Assembly: GCF_028621715.1 (NCBI RefSeq)
Contig: NZ_CP117466.1
Coordinates: 1,188,501-1,252,500, forward strand
From: Paracoccus marcusii
Lineage (GTDB): Bacteria > Pseudomonadota > Alphaproteobacteria > Rhodobacterales > Rhodobacteraceae
Direction of reading: 5' to 3'
Length of the DNA stretch: 64,000 bases
In this document: piece after piece, positions 41,683 to 49,905 of the stretch
Layout: the number at the start of each line of letters is the position of its first letter
How positions within the stretch are numbered: the stretch's first letter is position 1
Translations under genes and position numbers: made by a program
Notes under the pieces: model-generated
What the model was told of the DNA's origin: nothing
Seen by the model: only the letters and a program-made list of their open reading frames with translations
The model's database searches: none

Positions 41683-43005
41683 ATGGACAAGCTTGAATCG
41701 ATCGCGCGCCGGCTGTCGCAGCTGCGCCTGGCCACGCATTACGGTCGCGTGCAGTCGATCCGCGCGGGCCTGATCGCCGCCGAGGGGCTGAACGGGCGCG
41801 CATCGGTCGGCGACCGGGTGCGAATCGCTCTGCAATCGGGCGATCTGGGCGGAGAGATCGTGGGCCTGTCGCCCCGCGCCGCCCAGATCCTGCCCGAGGG
41901 CCCGATCGAGGGGCTGTCGGTCGGCGCCCAGGTGCAGCTGGACTTCGCGCCGCGAATCGCCCCCTGCGATGCCTGGATCGGCCGGATCATCGACCCGTTG
42001 GGGCAGCCGCTGGACGGTCGCCCGCTGACCCAGGGCCTGACGCGCCGCAGTTTTCGGACCGAAGCGCCGCCTGCCGCCACGCGCAAGCGCCTTGGGGCGC
42101 GGCTGGCCACCGGAATGGCGGTCTTCGACACGCTGCTGCCCATCGTCGCGGGACAGCGGATCGGCCTGTTCGCGGGGTCGGGGGTGGGAAAATCCACGCT
42201 GCTGTCGCAGATGGCACGTGGGGTACAGGCCGATGTCGTGGTGATCGCCATGATCGGCGAACGCGGTCGCGAGCTGCGCGAATTCGTCGAAAAGACGATG
42301 GGTCCGGAGGGCATGGCCCGCGCGGTGATCGTCGCGGCGACCTCGGATCAGTCGCCGCTGATCCGGCGGCGCTGTGCCTGGGCCGCGATGGCCGTGGCCG
42401 AGCATTTTCGCGACCAGGGCCGCCACGTCCTGTTCCTGGCCGATTCGATCACCCGCTTTGCCGAGGCGCACCGCGAGATCGCCCTGGCCGCGGGCGAACC
42501 GCCCAGCTATCGCGGCTTTCCCCCGTCGGTGTCGAACCTGATCATGGCGCTGGCGGAACGCGCAGGCCCCGGCCCGGAAGGGTCGGGCGACATCACCGGC
42601 ATCTTCAGCGTGCTGGTCGCAGGATCGGACATGGAGGAGCCGGTGGCCGACATCCTGCGCGGGACGCTGGACGGCCATGTCGTGCTGGACCGCACCATCG
42701 CGGAGCGGGGCCGCTTTCCGGCGGTCGACGTGGTGCGGTCGGTGTCACGGTCGCTGCCCGATGCCGCCAGCGCGGTCGAGAACGCGGCCATCGGGCGGGC
42801 CCGCGCGGCGCTGGGCGCCTATGCCGAATCGGAACTGATGATCCGTGCGGGCCTCTATGCGCCCGGTTCGGACGCCAAGCTGGACGAGGCGGTGCGACTG
42901 TACCCCCAGCTGGACGAATTCGTGACGCGCCGTTGCCCCGGCATCGCGGACAGCTTTGCCGCGTTGGAGGCCGCGCTGCGCCTGCCCATGCGCGCGCGCG
43001 CGTGA
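41683..43005 (+). CDS. fliI: Flagellum-specific ATPase FliI
   Basis: Hexameric ATPase that energises flagellar type III export, related to F1 beta. The protein has 440 residues. Walker A GSGVGKST at 165-172, Walker B VLFLADSITRFAEAHRE (about 248-264), and GEPPSYRGFPPSVSNLIMALAERAG as in all FliI. The C-terminal domain closes with DEAVRLYPQLDEFVTRRC. The ATG at 41683 follows AAAGGAGACC. It is the only flagellar gene of the rightward arm here; its FliH/FliJ partners are elsewhere. Confidence 0.96.
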   Translation: MDKLESIARRLSQLRLATHYGRVQSIRAGLIAAEGLNGRASVGDRVRIALQSGDLGGEIVGLSPRAAQILPEGPIEGLSVGAQVQLDFAPRIAPCDAWIGRIIDPLGQPLDGRPLTQGLTRRSFRTEAPPAATRKRLGARLATGMAVFDTLLPIVAGQRIGLFAGSGVGKSTLLSQMARGVQADVVVIAMIGERGRELREFVEKTMGPEGMARAVIVAATSDQSPLIRRRCAWAAMAVAEHFRDQGRHVLFLADSITRFAEAHREIALAAGEPPSYRGFPPSVSNLIMALAERAGPGPEGSGDITGIFSVLVAGSDMEEPVADILRGTLDGHVVLDRTIAERGRFPAVDVVRSVSRSLPDAASAVENAAIGRARAALGAYAESELMIRAGLYAPGSDAKLDEAVRLYPQLDEFVTRRCPGIADSFAALEAALRLPMRARA

Positions 43006-43118
43006 AACCAAGCGGCGCCGCGTTGCGTTGGCTTAATCAATGTTAGAACGCAAGGGGGGACCATTGCGTCCAGAATCCCGATTTGCAACTGTCCGGCTGC
43101 CTTAGAAGGAGGGGCGGA

Positions 43119-43850
43119 ATGGCGATTACCGAGTATTTTATCCGCTTCCTTCAACGACGTGACAGTTTGCCCGAACGCGATCTGGCCCGTCTTCGCGCCC
43201 TGCGCACCCAGCATGTCAGCTTCGCCTCCGGAGAGGTGATCGTCCCCGTCGACCGGGTCGCAAAACGCAGCTGCATGATGCTGCGCGGCATGTCGGCGCG
43301 TTCGCACCGCCTGGTCGGCCGACCCGACGAACGGGTGATCACCGCCCTGCACGTGCCGGGCGATTTCGTCGATCTGCACGGGTTCGTTCTGGCCGGGCTG
43401 GAACATTCCGTCGTCGCTGTCGGTCCCGCCGAGGTCGAGTTCGTCGATCACGACGAACTGGTCGAGATCACCGAGAATTTTCCGCACCTGACGCGCCTCT
43501 TGTGGATGGCGACGCTGATCGACGCGGCGGTGCACCGGCAATGGCTGGTCGCGGCGGCCTCGCTGCGCTCCAGCGCGCATCTGGCCCACCTGCTGTGCGA
43601 GGTCTATACCCGCCTGAACGCCGTCGGCGCCGCGGCCGACCATCAGTTCTCTCTGCCTTTGCTGCAACGCGAACTGGCGGATATCTTGGGATATTCACCC
43701 ATTCACGTGAACCGGGCCGTGCGCGATCTGCGCGATCGCGGCCTGCTGCGCTGGTCGGGGGCCGATGTGTCGATCCTGGACTGGAAGGGCCTGGCGATGC
43801 TGGCCCGGTTTGACCCGACCTATCTGGACATGGAGCGTCAGAGCCGCTGA
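43119..43850 (+). CDS. Crp/Fnr-family transcriptional regulator
   Basis: A 243-residue one-component regulator. The N-terminal cyclic-nucleotide-binding-like beta roll (about 20-130: FASGEVIVPVD, LHVPGDFVDLHGFVL) is followed by a dimer helix and a C-terminal HTH (about 165-230: FSLPLLQRELADILGYSPIHVNRAVRDLRDRGLL). There is no N-terminal cysteine cluster, so it is not an oxygen-sensing FNR, and the cAMP contact residues of CRP are not evident. The effector is unknown. AGGAGG 6 nt before ATG 43119 sets the start. It follows fliI by 113 bp; a link to motility is possible but unproven. Confidence 0.88.
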   Translation: MAITEYFIRFLQRRDSLPERDLARLRALRTQHVSFASGEVIVPVDRVAKRSCMMLRGMSARSHRLVGRPDERVITALHVPGDFVDLHGFVLAGLEHSVVAVGPAEVEFVDHDELVEITENFPHLTRLLWMATLIDAAVHRQWLVAAASLRSSAHLAHLLCEVYTRLNAVGAAADHQFSLPLLQRELADILGYSPIHVNRAVRDLRDRGLLRWSGADVSILDWKGLAMLARFDPTYLDMERQSR

Positions 43851-43854
43851 GGCG

Positions 43855-44676
43855 TCATTCGCACAGCCGCCAGCCACCGTTCCGGGCCGCCATGTCCAGA
43901 TGCAGGTGGTCGTCATGCGCGGCGTTCGATCCCGGTCCCAGAACGGTGGTGAACAGCAGGCATCCGGTCCCCTGCGCTGCCTTCTGAAAGCTTTCGGCGG
44001 CATCGCCGTCGCCTTGGCGCGGCTGCACCAGCACGGGATCGCCATCGTCGAAGCGAAAGCCCATCACGTCGATCGCGTTGCCATAGCCGTGTTCCGAAGG
44101 TTTCGGATCCGCCTCTCCGGTCCCCACGCGGTCGCGGCAGGAATAGGCCGGTCCGGTCTCCAGCGCGGTCAGGCGCGGCGTTTCGGGCAGAAGCCCCGCG
44201 GCAGGCTGCAGGAAATCCCGCGTCCACAAGGCCAGCGACAGCGCGGCCGCACAGCGCATCACCGGCTCGCCTGACAGGGTGACGTCTGGCAGGATGTGGC
44301 TGACCTGCAGCGGACGGGCGATGCCGCAGTCGCGGTTGTCCGGGTCGGTCACGGGGGGCTGGGGGCGGAATTGCGCGCCCATCACTGACAGCGCCAGTCG
44401 ACAGGCGTCGTATTCCGCATCCGTCTCGGCCAAGGTGAACCAGACCGGCGGGGGCGGCGGGCCAAAGGGCTGCGCTGCAGGTTCGTCCGGTACCGATTCG
44501 CTGATCGCATCAGGGACCGGGTCCGGCGTTGGCGCCGGTTCCGCAGCTTCGGGCTTTTCGGGCGGGCGGTCGGCGGTCTGGGCTGTGTCAGGCTCTGCCT
44601 CAGGGGGGCGCTCCTGCGCCAGGGCGGGGACCACCGCCAGCGTCAACGCGATGATCGTCCCCGCCACGCGGATCAT
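43855..44676 (-). CDS. Extensin-like C-terminal domain protein (putative periplasmic cell-wall hydrolase)
   Basis: A 273-residue exported protein: signal peptide (1-20, ending PALA), a Pro/Glu-rich disordered spacer (about 21-75), then the extensin-like C-terminal domain common in alphaproteobacteria. It has four or more cysteines (CRLALSVMG, DCGIARPL, RCAAALSL, YSCRDRVG) and the SEHGYGNAIDVMGF and DDHLHLDMAA motifs, whose His/Asp layout resembles zinc peptidases of the M15/VanY group. A peptidoglycan peptidase role is inferred. It overlaps the upstream L,D-transpeptidase gene in ATGA. Confidence 0.82.
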   Translation of the reverse strand: MIRVAGTIIALTLAVVPALAQERPPEAEPDTAQTADRPPEKPEAAEPAPTPDPVPDAISESVPDEPAAQPFGPPPPPVWFTLAETDAEYDACRLALSVMGAQFRPQPPVTDPDNRDCGIARPLQVSHILPDVTLSGEPVMRCAAALSLALWTRDFLQPAAGLLPETPRLTALETGPAYSCRDRVGTGEADPKPSEHGYGNAIDVMGFRFDDGDPVLVQPRQGDGDAAESFQKAAQGTGCLLFTTVLGPGSNAAHDDHLHLDMAARNGGWRLCE

Positions 44677-46016
44677 GGCTGCGCCTCTTCCAGAGTCGGG
44701 ACGACGAACCCTTCGGGCAGCGCGCCGCTGAGGGCATCGCTGAGAGGATCAGGGGTCACGGGCGCGGCGGCATCCGGCGCGGCGGGGATGGCCGCCGGAT
44801 CCGTGGCCGCAGGGGCCATCGGCGTCGGGGCAGTGGGGCTCGGGGCTGCGGCAGCCGGGGTCGTCGGGGCGACGGTGGCAGGCGCCTGAGGATCGGGCAG
44901 CGACAGCGGCTGCGCGGGGTCTGGCGTCGTGATCTGGTCGGTCGTGCCCTCGGGCAGCGCGATGTCGGCCACGGGCGGGCTGACCGCGGTGCCGCTACCG
45001 GTCACGTCGGCGATGGTGACCCCGGCATCCAGGAACTGGACCTCGGTGCCGCCGATGGTGACCATGCCGGCCAGCTCCTCGGCATCCCAGTTGGTCAGGC
45101 GCACGCAGCCCATCGACTGGTTCGCGAACAGCTGCGACGGGGTGGGCGTGCCATGGATGCCGTATGTGGGCTTGGTCAGCCCGATCCAGACGGTGCCCAC
45201 CGGCCCGTTCGGCCCCGGCGGGATGACCAGCGGACTGTCGTTGCCTTCCTGGCGGAAATTGACGTTGGGATTGTAGGTATAGTTCGGGTTGATCGCCACG
45301 GTCCGCACGTTGTGCGCCCCCTGCGGCGAGGGGGTGGCGCTGCTGCCGATGGTTGCCGGGTAATCCACGACCATCTGGCCGCGGGCGTTGTATCCGGCGA
45401 CGCGGCGGTTGTCCTTGTCGATGATGATCCGCGTGACCTGGCCGCGCAGGCGGGGATTCGGCGCCATCACCTGGATGGTCGCGCCGGGTACCAGGGCCAC
45501 GCCGGGGTTCAGGAACTCGATGAACTTCTCGTCCATGTGGAACCGCTCGCCCAGGCGTTCGGCGACGCTGGTATGGGCCATGGCGGGCATCAGCGCCTTT
45601 TCCGCGTAATCCGTGGGGATCGACGCGGCCAGCCCGGCGGCGTCCTCGGCGGTGACGACATAGGTCTGGGTGACGGGGCGCGTCGCGAAGGACTGCAGCA
45701 GGTTCCAGACATGGGGGTCCATCACGCCGTCCTGGGGCAGGCCCGTGCGGCGTTCGAACGCCTTGATCGCGCTCTGGCTCATCCCGCCCTTGAACCCGTC
45801 GATGACGCCCGGAGAGGTCCCGGACCGGTCCAGCAGCAGCTGCACCTTGGCGGTCAGGGCCGACCGGCCCCGGGGCAGATCGCTGCCGTCATACTGCGCG
45901 GCCTCGATCTCGGCGGCGGTGAAGGGCAGGTCCGGGGTCTGGGCCGCGGCGGGCCAGGCCCAGCCCAGGGACAGGCCAAGGGCCAGCAGCAGCGGTCGGA
46001 CGGGGTGGGGCGTCAT
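44673..46016 (-). CDS. L,D-transpeptidase (YkuD) with peptidoglycan-binding domain
   Basis: Periplasmic enzyme that forms L,D-cross-links or attaches proteins to peptidoglycan. The protein has 447 residues. Signal peptide (1-25), peptidoglycan-binding domain 1 (about 50-105, LLLDRSGTSPGVIDGFKGG), LysM-like region near residue 155, then the YkuD catalytic domain (about 205-330) with GIHGTPTPSQL and the catalytic SMGCVRLTN. The final 110 residues are a Pro/Ala/Thr-rich tail. The ATG at 46016 has GGAG upstream. With the extensin-like gene it forms an envelope pair, divergent from the TRAP operon. Confidence 0.92.
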   Translation of the reverse strand: MTPHPVRPLLLALGLSLGWAWPAAAQTPDLPFTAAEIEAAQYDGSDLPRGRSALTAKVQLLLDRSGTSPGVIDGFKGGMSQSAIKAFERRTGLPQDGVMDPHVWNLLQSFATRPVTQTYVVTAEDAAGLAASIPTDYAEKALMPAMAHTSVAERLGERFHMDEKFIEFLNPGVALVPGATIQVMAPNPRLRGQVTRIIIDKDNRRVAGYNARGQMVVDYPATIGSSATPSPQGAHNVRTVAINPNYTYNPNVNFRQEGNDSPLVIPPGPNGPVGTVWIGLTKPTYGIHGTPTPSQLFANQSMGCVRLTNWDAEELAGMVTIGGTEVQFLDAGVTIADVTGSGTAVSPPVADIALPEGTTDQITTPDPAQPLSLPDPQAPATVAPTTPAAAAPSPTAPTPMAPAATDPAAIPAAPDAAAPVTPDPLSDALSGALPEGFVVPTLEEAQP

Positions 46017-46109
46017 GGGAAGCTCCGATGGTGAAGGCGCAACATCCGGCATCAGGCGGAAAACCGCCAGATAGCGCAGTGGTCACAATCAGGTCAATTC
46101 AAGGTTGCG

Positions 46110-46124
46110 TTCCGCAGTGCGGAA
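46110..46124. promoter_or_regulatory. Perfect 15-bp palindrome, candidate IclR operator of the TRAP operon
   Basis: TTCCGCA (46110-46116) and TGCGGAA (46118-46124) form a perfect inverted repeat around one base. IclR-family dimers bind short palindromes of this kind, often with a TTCCGC/GCGGAA core. It lies 38 bp before the binding-protein start, and the IclR gene is the fourth gene of the same operon. Confidence 0.65.
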
Positions 46125-46161
46125 TGGCAGCCTGCTAAGTGGAACTGGGAGGAGTTTTATC

Positions 46162-47220
46162 ATGACCACACCGTCGTATCGCACGGCGCTGATGGCTGCC
46201 GGCCTGACCGCAGCCCTTGCCGCCCCCGCCATGTCGCAGACCACGCTGATCTATGGCGAGCCCGGTCCCAACCGCGGCGCGCGCGCCGAGGCGACGCAGT
46301 GGTTCGCCGACCAGGTGGCCGAACAGTCGGGCGGCGACCTGACGCTGGACATCACCTGGGGCGGGGCGCTCTTTTCGGAAAAGGCCGCCGTCCAGTCCCT
46401 GCGCGACGGCGTGGCCGACCTGGGCAGCGTCATCGGCGTCTATTTCCCCCAGGACATGGTGGCCTACGGCATCGCCGACCTGCCGCTGGACAACCCCGAT
46501 CCGTGGGTGGGCATGAAGGCCACCGATGCGCTGATGCGCAATAACGAGCAGATCAAGGCCAACCTGGCCGCGCAGAACCTGGTCTATGTGGGCACCTATA
46601 CGACCTCTGCGGTGCAGATGGGCTGCAAGGGGCCTGCGGTGACCTCGGTCGACCAGCTGGCGGGCAAGAAGGTGCGTGGCGTCGGCGCCTATGGCCAGAC
46701 CTTCCGCGACCTGGGCGCGACCCTGGTCGACATGAGCGTCTACGAGGCCTATCAGGGCATGGAGAACGGCCTGCTGGACTGCACCCAGACCTATTCCTAT
46801 CTGGTCGCGGCGCTGAAGTTCGACGAGGTCTTCGACAGCTACACCTTCATCGACTGGGGCCAGGTCGGCGCGCTTGGCATCGTCATGAACAAGTCGATGT
46901 TCGATTCGCTGTCCCCCGAGCAGCAGCAGGTCATCATGACCGCGGGCGAGGGGCTGGCCGACGAATTCGGCCGCATCATCGAACAGGCGAACGCCGAATC
47001 GATCAAGATTCTGGAGGATGCCGGCAAGGAGATCGTCAGCTTCTCGGACGAGGATCGCGCGCGGCTGACCGAGGCGGGCCAGCCCTACCTGGACGAATGG
47101 GTCGCACGGGCGGACGCCGCGGGCCTGGACGGACAGGCGCTGCTGGACGAATACCGCGGGCTGATCGCGCAATACACGCAGGAGCTGGAAACGCAGGGTT
47201 ATCCCTGGGAGCGCGGCTGA
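46162..47220 (+). CDS. TRAP transporter substrate-binding protein (DctP family)
   Basis: Periplasmic binding protein of a sodium-driven TRAP importer for organic acids. The protein has 352 residues. Signal peptide 1-26 ends PAMSQ. The mature protein starts TTLIYGEPGPNRGARAEATQWF; GVADLGSVIGVYFPQDM and the VYEAYQGMENGLLDCTQTYSYLVAALKFDEVF block are typical of DctP, with the ligand-carboxylate Arg expected in KKVRGVGAYGQTF. GGGAGGAG precedes the ATG. First gene of dctP-dctQ-dctM-iclR and probably of the downstream acyl-CoA genes. Confidence 0.93.
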   Translation: MTTPSYRTALMAAGLTAALAAPAMSQTTLIYGEPGPNRGARAEATQWFADQVAEQSGGDLTLDITWGGALFSEKAAVQSLRDGVADLGSVIGVYFPQDMVAYGIADLPLDNPDPWVGMKATDALMRNNEQIKANLAAQNLVYVGTYTTSAVQMGCKGPAVTSVDQLAGKKVRGVGAYGQTFRDLGATLVDMSVYEAYQGMENGLLDCTQTYSYLVAALKFDEVFDSYTFIDWGQVGALGIVMNKSMFDSLSPEQQQVIMTAGEGLADEFGRIIEQANAESIKILEDAGKEIVSFSDEDRARLTEAGQPYLDEWVARADAAGLDGQALLDEYRGLIAQYTQELETQGYPWERG

Positions 47221-47224
47221 TCCC

Positions 47225-47731
47225 ATGCGCGTGATCGAACGGACACTTCTGGACCTGGCCGTCTTGGCGCTGATCGCGCTGGGGCTGGTGATCTTTGCCA
47301 ACGTGGCGATGCGCGCGTTCTGGGGAACCAGCGTGCCCGATGCGATCATCCTGGTCCGCGAACTGATGGTCGCGGCCATCCTGCTGCCCATGGCGGCGGC
47401 GACGGCGGCGCGCAGCCACGTCGCCGTCACCTTTTTGTCGGACCGCATGCCGCCGCGCCTGCGCGCGACCCTGATCGTGCTGGGCCATGTCGTTGGCCTT
47501 CTGGCGCTGATGCCGCTGATCTATGCGTCCTGGCGGGTGGCCGGTCAGGCCTTCGCCTCGGGTGAGTTCTACTATGGCGACCTGAACCTGCCGCGTTGGC
47601 CGGGCGTGGCGCTGTTCATGGCCGGGCTGCTGCTGATGTGGGTGCGGCTGGCGATGCTGCTGGTGGGTGACCTGCGGCAGCTGCGCCACGGCGACGTGAT
47701 CCTGGATGCCGACGGAAACGAGGTGAACTGA
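47225..47731 (+). CDS. TRAP transporter small permease (DctQ family)
   Basis: Small membrane subunit, 168 residues with four hydrophobic helices (about 10-30, 45-65, 85-108, 130-150). Typical sequence is VFANVAMRAFWGTSVPDAIILVRELMVAAILLPMAAATAARSHVAVTFLSDRM-like; R/S-H-V in the second cytoplasmic loop is the family hallmark. It follows the binding-protein stop by 4 nt and shares a TGATG with the large permease. Confidence 0.9.
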   Translation: MRVIERTLLDLAVLALIALGLVIFANVAMRAFWGTSVPDAIILVRELMVAAILLPMAAATAARSHVAVTFLSDRMPPRLRATLIVLGHVVGLLALMPLIYASWRVAGQAFASGEFYYGDLNLPRWPGVALFMAGLLLMWVRLAMLLVGDLRQLRHGDVILDADGNEVN

Positions 47732-49059
47732 TGGACCCGATGACGATCGGCCTTGTCGCGATGGCGGCGGTTCTGGTGCTGCTGGCGATGCGCGTGCCCA
47801 TCGCGTTCGCCCTGGCGGGCGTGGCCAGCGTCGGCACGTTCCTTGTCTATGCCACGCGCACCGGCGCGTGGATGCCGGAACGGGCGCTGAACCCCACCAG
47901 TTCGGTGGTCTTCTCGAATTTCTTCGACCTGGTCCATTCCTATGATCTGTCGATGGTGCCGCTGTTCGTGGCCCTGGGCAACATCGCGTTCTATGCCGGC
48001 ATCACCACGCGCATCTATGACGCGGCGGCAGTCTGGCTGCGGCCGGTGCGGGGCGGCGTGGCCATGGCATCGGTGCTGGGATGCGGCGGGTTCTCGGCCA
48101 TCTCGGGGTCGTCGATCGCCTGCGCCTCGACGATGGGACGCATCTGCGTCCCCGAGATGCTGCGCATGGGCTATGACCCCAAGCTGGCCACCGCATCGGT
48201 GGCGGTGGGCGGCACCCTGGGGTCGCTGATCCCGCCATCCGTGCTGTTCATCCTGTATGGCATCTTCACCGAGACATCGATCGCGCAACTGTTTCTGGCG
48301 GGCATCCTGCCGGGCATCCTGTCGCTGGCGGGCATGCTGCTGGTCATCGCCTGGTGGGTGAACCGCGACCCGGACGCGGCCCCCCGCGGCGAACGCGGCG
48401 ATGCCAGCCGGACCGATGCGGCCATCGCGGCCTGGCCCGCGCTGCTGCTGTTCGTGGTCATCGTCGGCGGCATCTATGGCGGCATGTTCACCGCGACCGA
48501 GGCCGCGGCCGTCAGCGTCGTGCTGACCACGATCATCGGCTTTGCCCAACGCCGCCTGACGATGGGCGTGATGTGGCGCGCGGTCCGCGAAAGCCTGGTG
48601 CAGACCGCGGCGATCTTCCTGATCGCGGGCGCCGCCAAGATCTTCGTCAGCTTCGTCGCGCTGACGGGCATGGCGGGGGCGGTCGTGGGCATGGTGTCGG
48701 ACGCCGAACTGTCGCTGGCCATGCTGATGCTGGTCGTCGTGGTGATCTATCTGGTGCTGGGCATGTTCCTGGACCCGATCGGGATCATGGTCCTGACGCT
48801 GCCCTTCATGGTGCCGCTGATCGAGGGTTACGGCCTGAACCTGATCTGGTTCGGCGTCATCGTCGTCAAGCTGCTGGAGATCGGGCTGATCACGCCGCCC
48901 GTGGGCCTGAACGTCTTCGTCGTCAGCAACGTCACCAAGTCGGTGGGCATCGACAAGATCTTTGCCGGCGTCACGCGGTTCCTGGCCGTGGACATGCTGG
49001 TCCTGCTGCTGCTGATCCTGTTCCCCATCCTGTCGCTGCTGATTCCGGGGTCCATGTGA
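47731..49059 (+). CDS. TRAP transporter large permease (DctM family)
   Basis: Main transport subunit, 442 residues with about twelve hydrophobic helices including the two re-entrant hairpins. Family blocks are MVPLFVALGNIAFYAG, GCGGFSAISGSSIACASTMGRICVPEMLRMGYDPKLA, GGTLGSLIPPSVLFILYG and, near the end, EIGLITPPVGLNVFVVS. The MGRI/PEM loop and TPPVG motif are standard DctM. It overlaps IclR at TGATG (49057-49061). Confidence 0.95.
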   Translation: MDPMTIGLVAMAAVLVLLAMRVPIAFALAGVASVGTFLVYATRTGAWMPERALNPTSSVVFSNFFDLVHSYDLSMVPLFVALGNIAFYAGITTRIYDAAAVWLRPVRGGVAMASVLGCGGFSAISGSSIACASTMGRICVPEMLRMGYDPKLATASVAVGGTLGSLIPPSVLFILYGIFTETSIAQLFLAGILPGILSLAGMLLVIAWWVNRDPDAAPRGERGDASRTDAAIAAWPALLLFVVIVGGIYGGMFTATEAAAVSVVLTTIIGFAQRRLTMGVMWRAVRESLVQTAAIFLIAGAAKIFVSFVALTGMAGAVVGMVSDAELSLAMLMLVVVVIYLVLGMFLDPIGIMVLTLPFMVPLIEGYGLNLIWFGVIVVKLLEIGLITPPVGLNVFVVSNVTKSVGIDKIFAGVTRFLAVDMLVLLLLILFPILSLLIPGSM

Positions 49060-49892
49060 TGACCCCGGCCCCGGACACGCGCCCCGATTATGAGGACGAC
49101 CGCAACTTTGCCACCGCGCTGGCACGCGGGCTGTCGGTGCTGCGGGCGTTCCGGACCGATGACGACGGGCTGAGCAACGCGCAGATCGCGGAACGCACCG
49201 GCCTGCCGAAATCGACCGTGTCGCGGCTGACCTACACGCTTGGCTGCCTGGGCTACCTGACGCAGCCGCAGCGCAACGACCGCTATCGTCCCGGCCCGAC
49301 GCTGCTGGCGATGGGGCATGTGGCGGCGGCATCGCTGGCCTTCCTGGATTCGGCGCAGGGCATGATGCAGGCCCTGGCCGACCAGACCGGCACGCTGGTC
49401 CTGTTCGCGGTGCGCGACCGCGACAAGGTCGCCCTGATGCGCACCTGGCGGCCGCAGCGCGCGGCGTCGATCTGGCTGGAGGTGGGCCACCGCCTGCCCA
49501 TCGCCGGATCGTCGTCGGGCCTGGCCCTGCTGGGCGCCACCACGCGCGAGGAATTCGCGGGCCTGCTGGCCGATCATCCCGAACCGCCGCTTGACGGCGG
49601 CACGCTGGAGGATCTGCGGCTGGAGGCGCGCGGCCAGCTGATCGCCAAGGGCTATACCGTGGTGCGCCAGGGGCTGCGCTATTCGTCCAACATCTCGGCG
49701 GTGTCGGTGCCGTTCCGGTCGGCGCGGCTGGCCGGCCCGGTGATGTTCTCCTGCGGGGCGCTGGACGACGTGCTGCCCGACGACCGCATCCATGCCCATG
49801 TCGGCCCCGTGCTGCGCGAAACGGTCGCCCGCCTGCAACGGCTGGTCGGGGCCGACGGCGTGCCCGCCTGGCCCGGCAGCCCGAATGACTGA
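49059..49892 (+). CDS. IclR-family transcriptional regulator
   Basis: A 277-residue regulator. The winged HTH (about 18-80) includes ALARGLSVLRAF, LSNAQIAERTGLPKSTVSRLTYTLGCLGYL; the C-terminal effector domain (about 95-265) has HRLPIAGSSSGLALL and the YSSNISAVSVPFRS block. The ligand is a small carboxylate or CoA-type metabolite by family precedent. The start shares a base with the dctM stop. It likely controls the TRAP and acyl-CoA genes through the palindrome at 46110-46124, which would make it self-regulated. Confidence 0.93.
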   Translation: MTPAPDTRPDYEDDRNFATALARGLSVLRAFRTDDDGLSNAQIAERTGLPKSTVSRLTYTLGCLGYLTQPQRNDRYRPGPTLLAMGHVAAASLAFLDSAQGMMQALADQTGTLVLFAVRDRDKVALMRTWRPQRAASIWLEVGHRLPIAGSSSGLALLGATTREEFAGLLADHPEPPLDGGTLEDLRLEARGQLIAKGYTVVRQGLRYSSNISAVSVPFRSARLAGPVMFSCGALDDVLPDDRIHAHVGPVLRETVARLQRLVGADGVPAWPGSPND

Positions 49893-49905
49893 GAGGTTTT
49901 CCCAG

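Noticed and set aside
43030..43048. FNR-like box upstream of the Crp/Fnr gene
   Set aside because: Only the right half ATCAA matches; the left half does not reach TTGAT.
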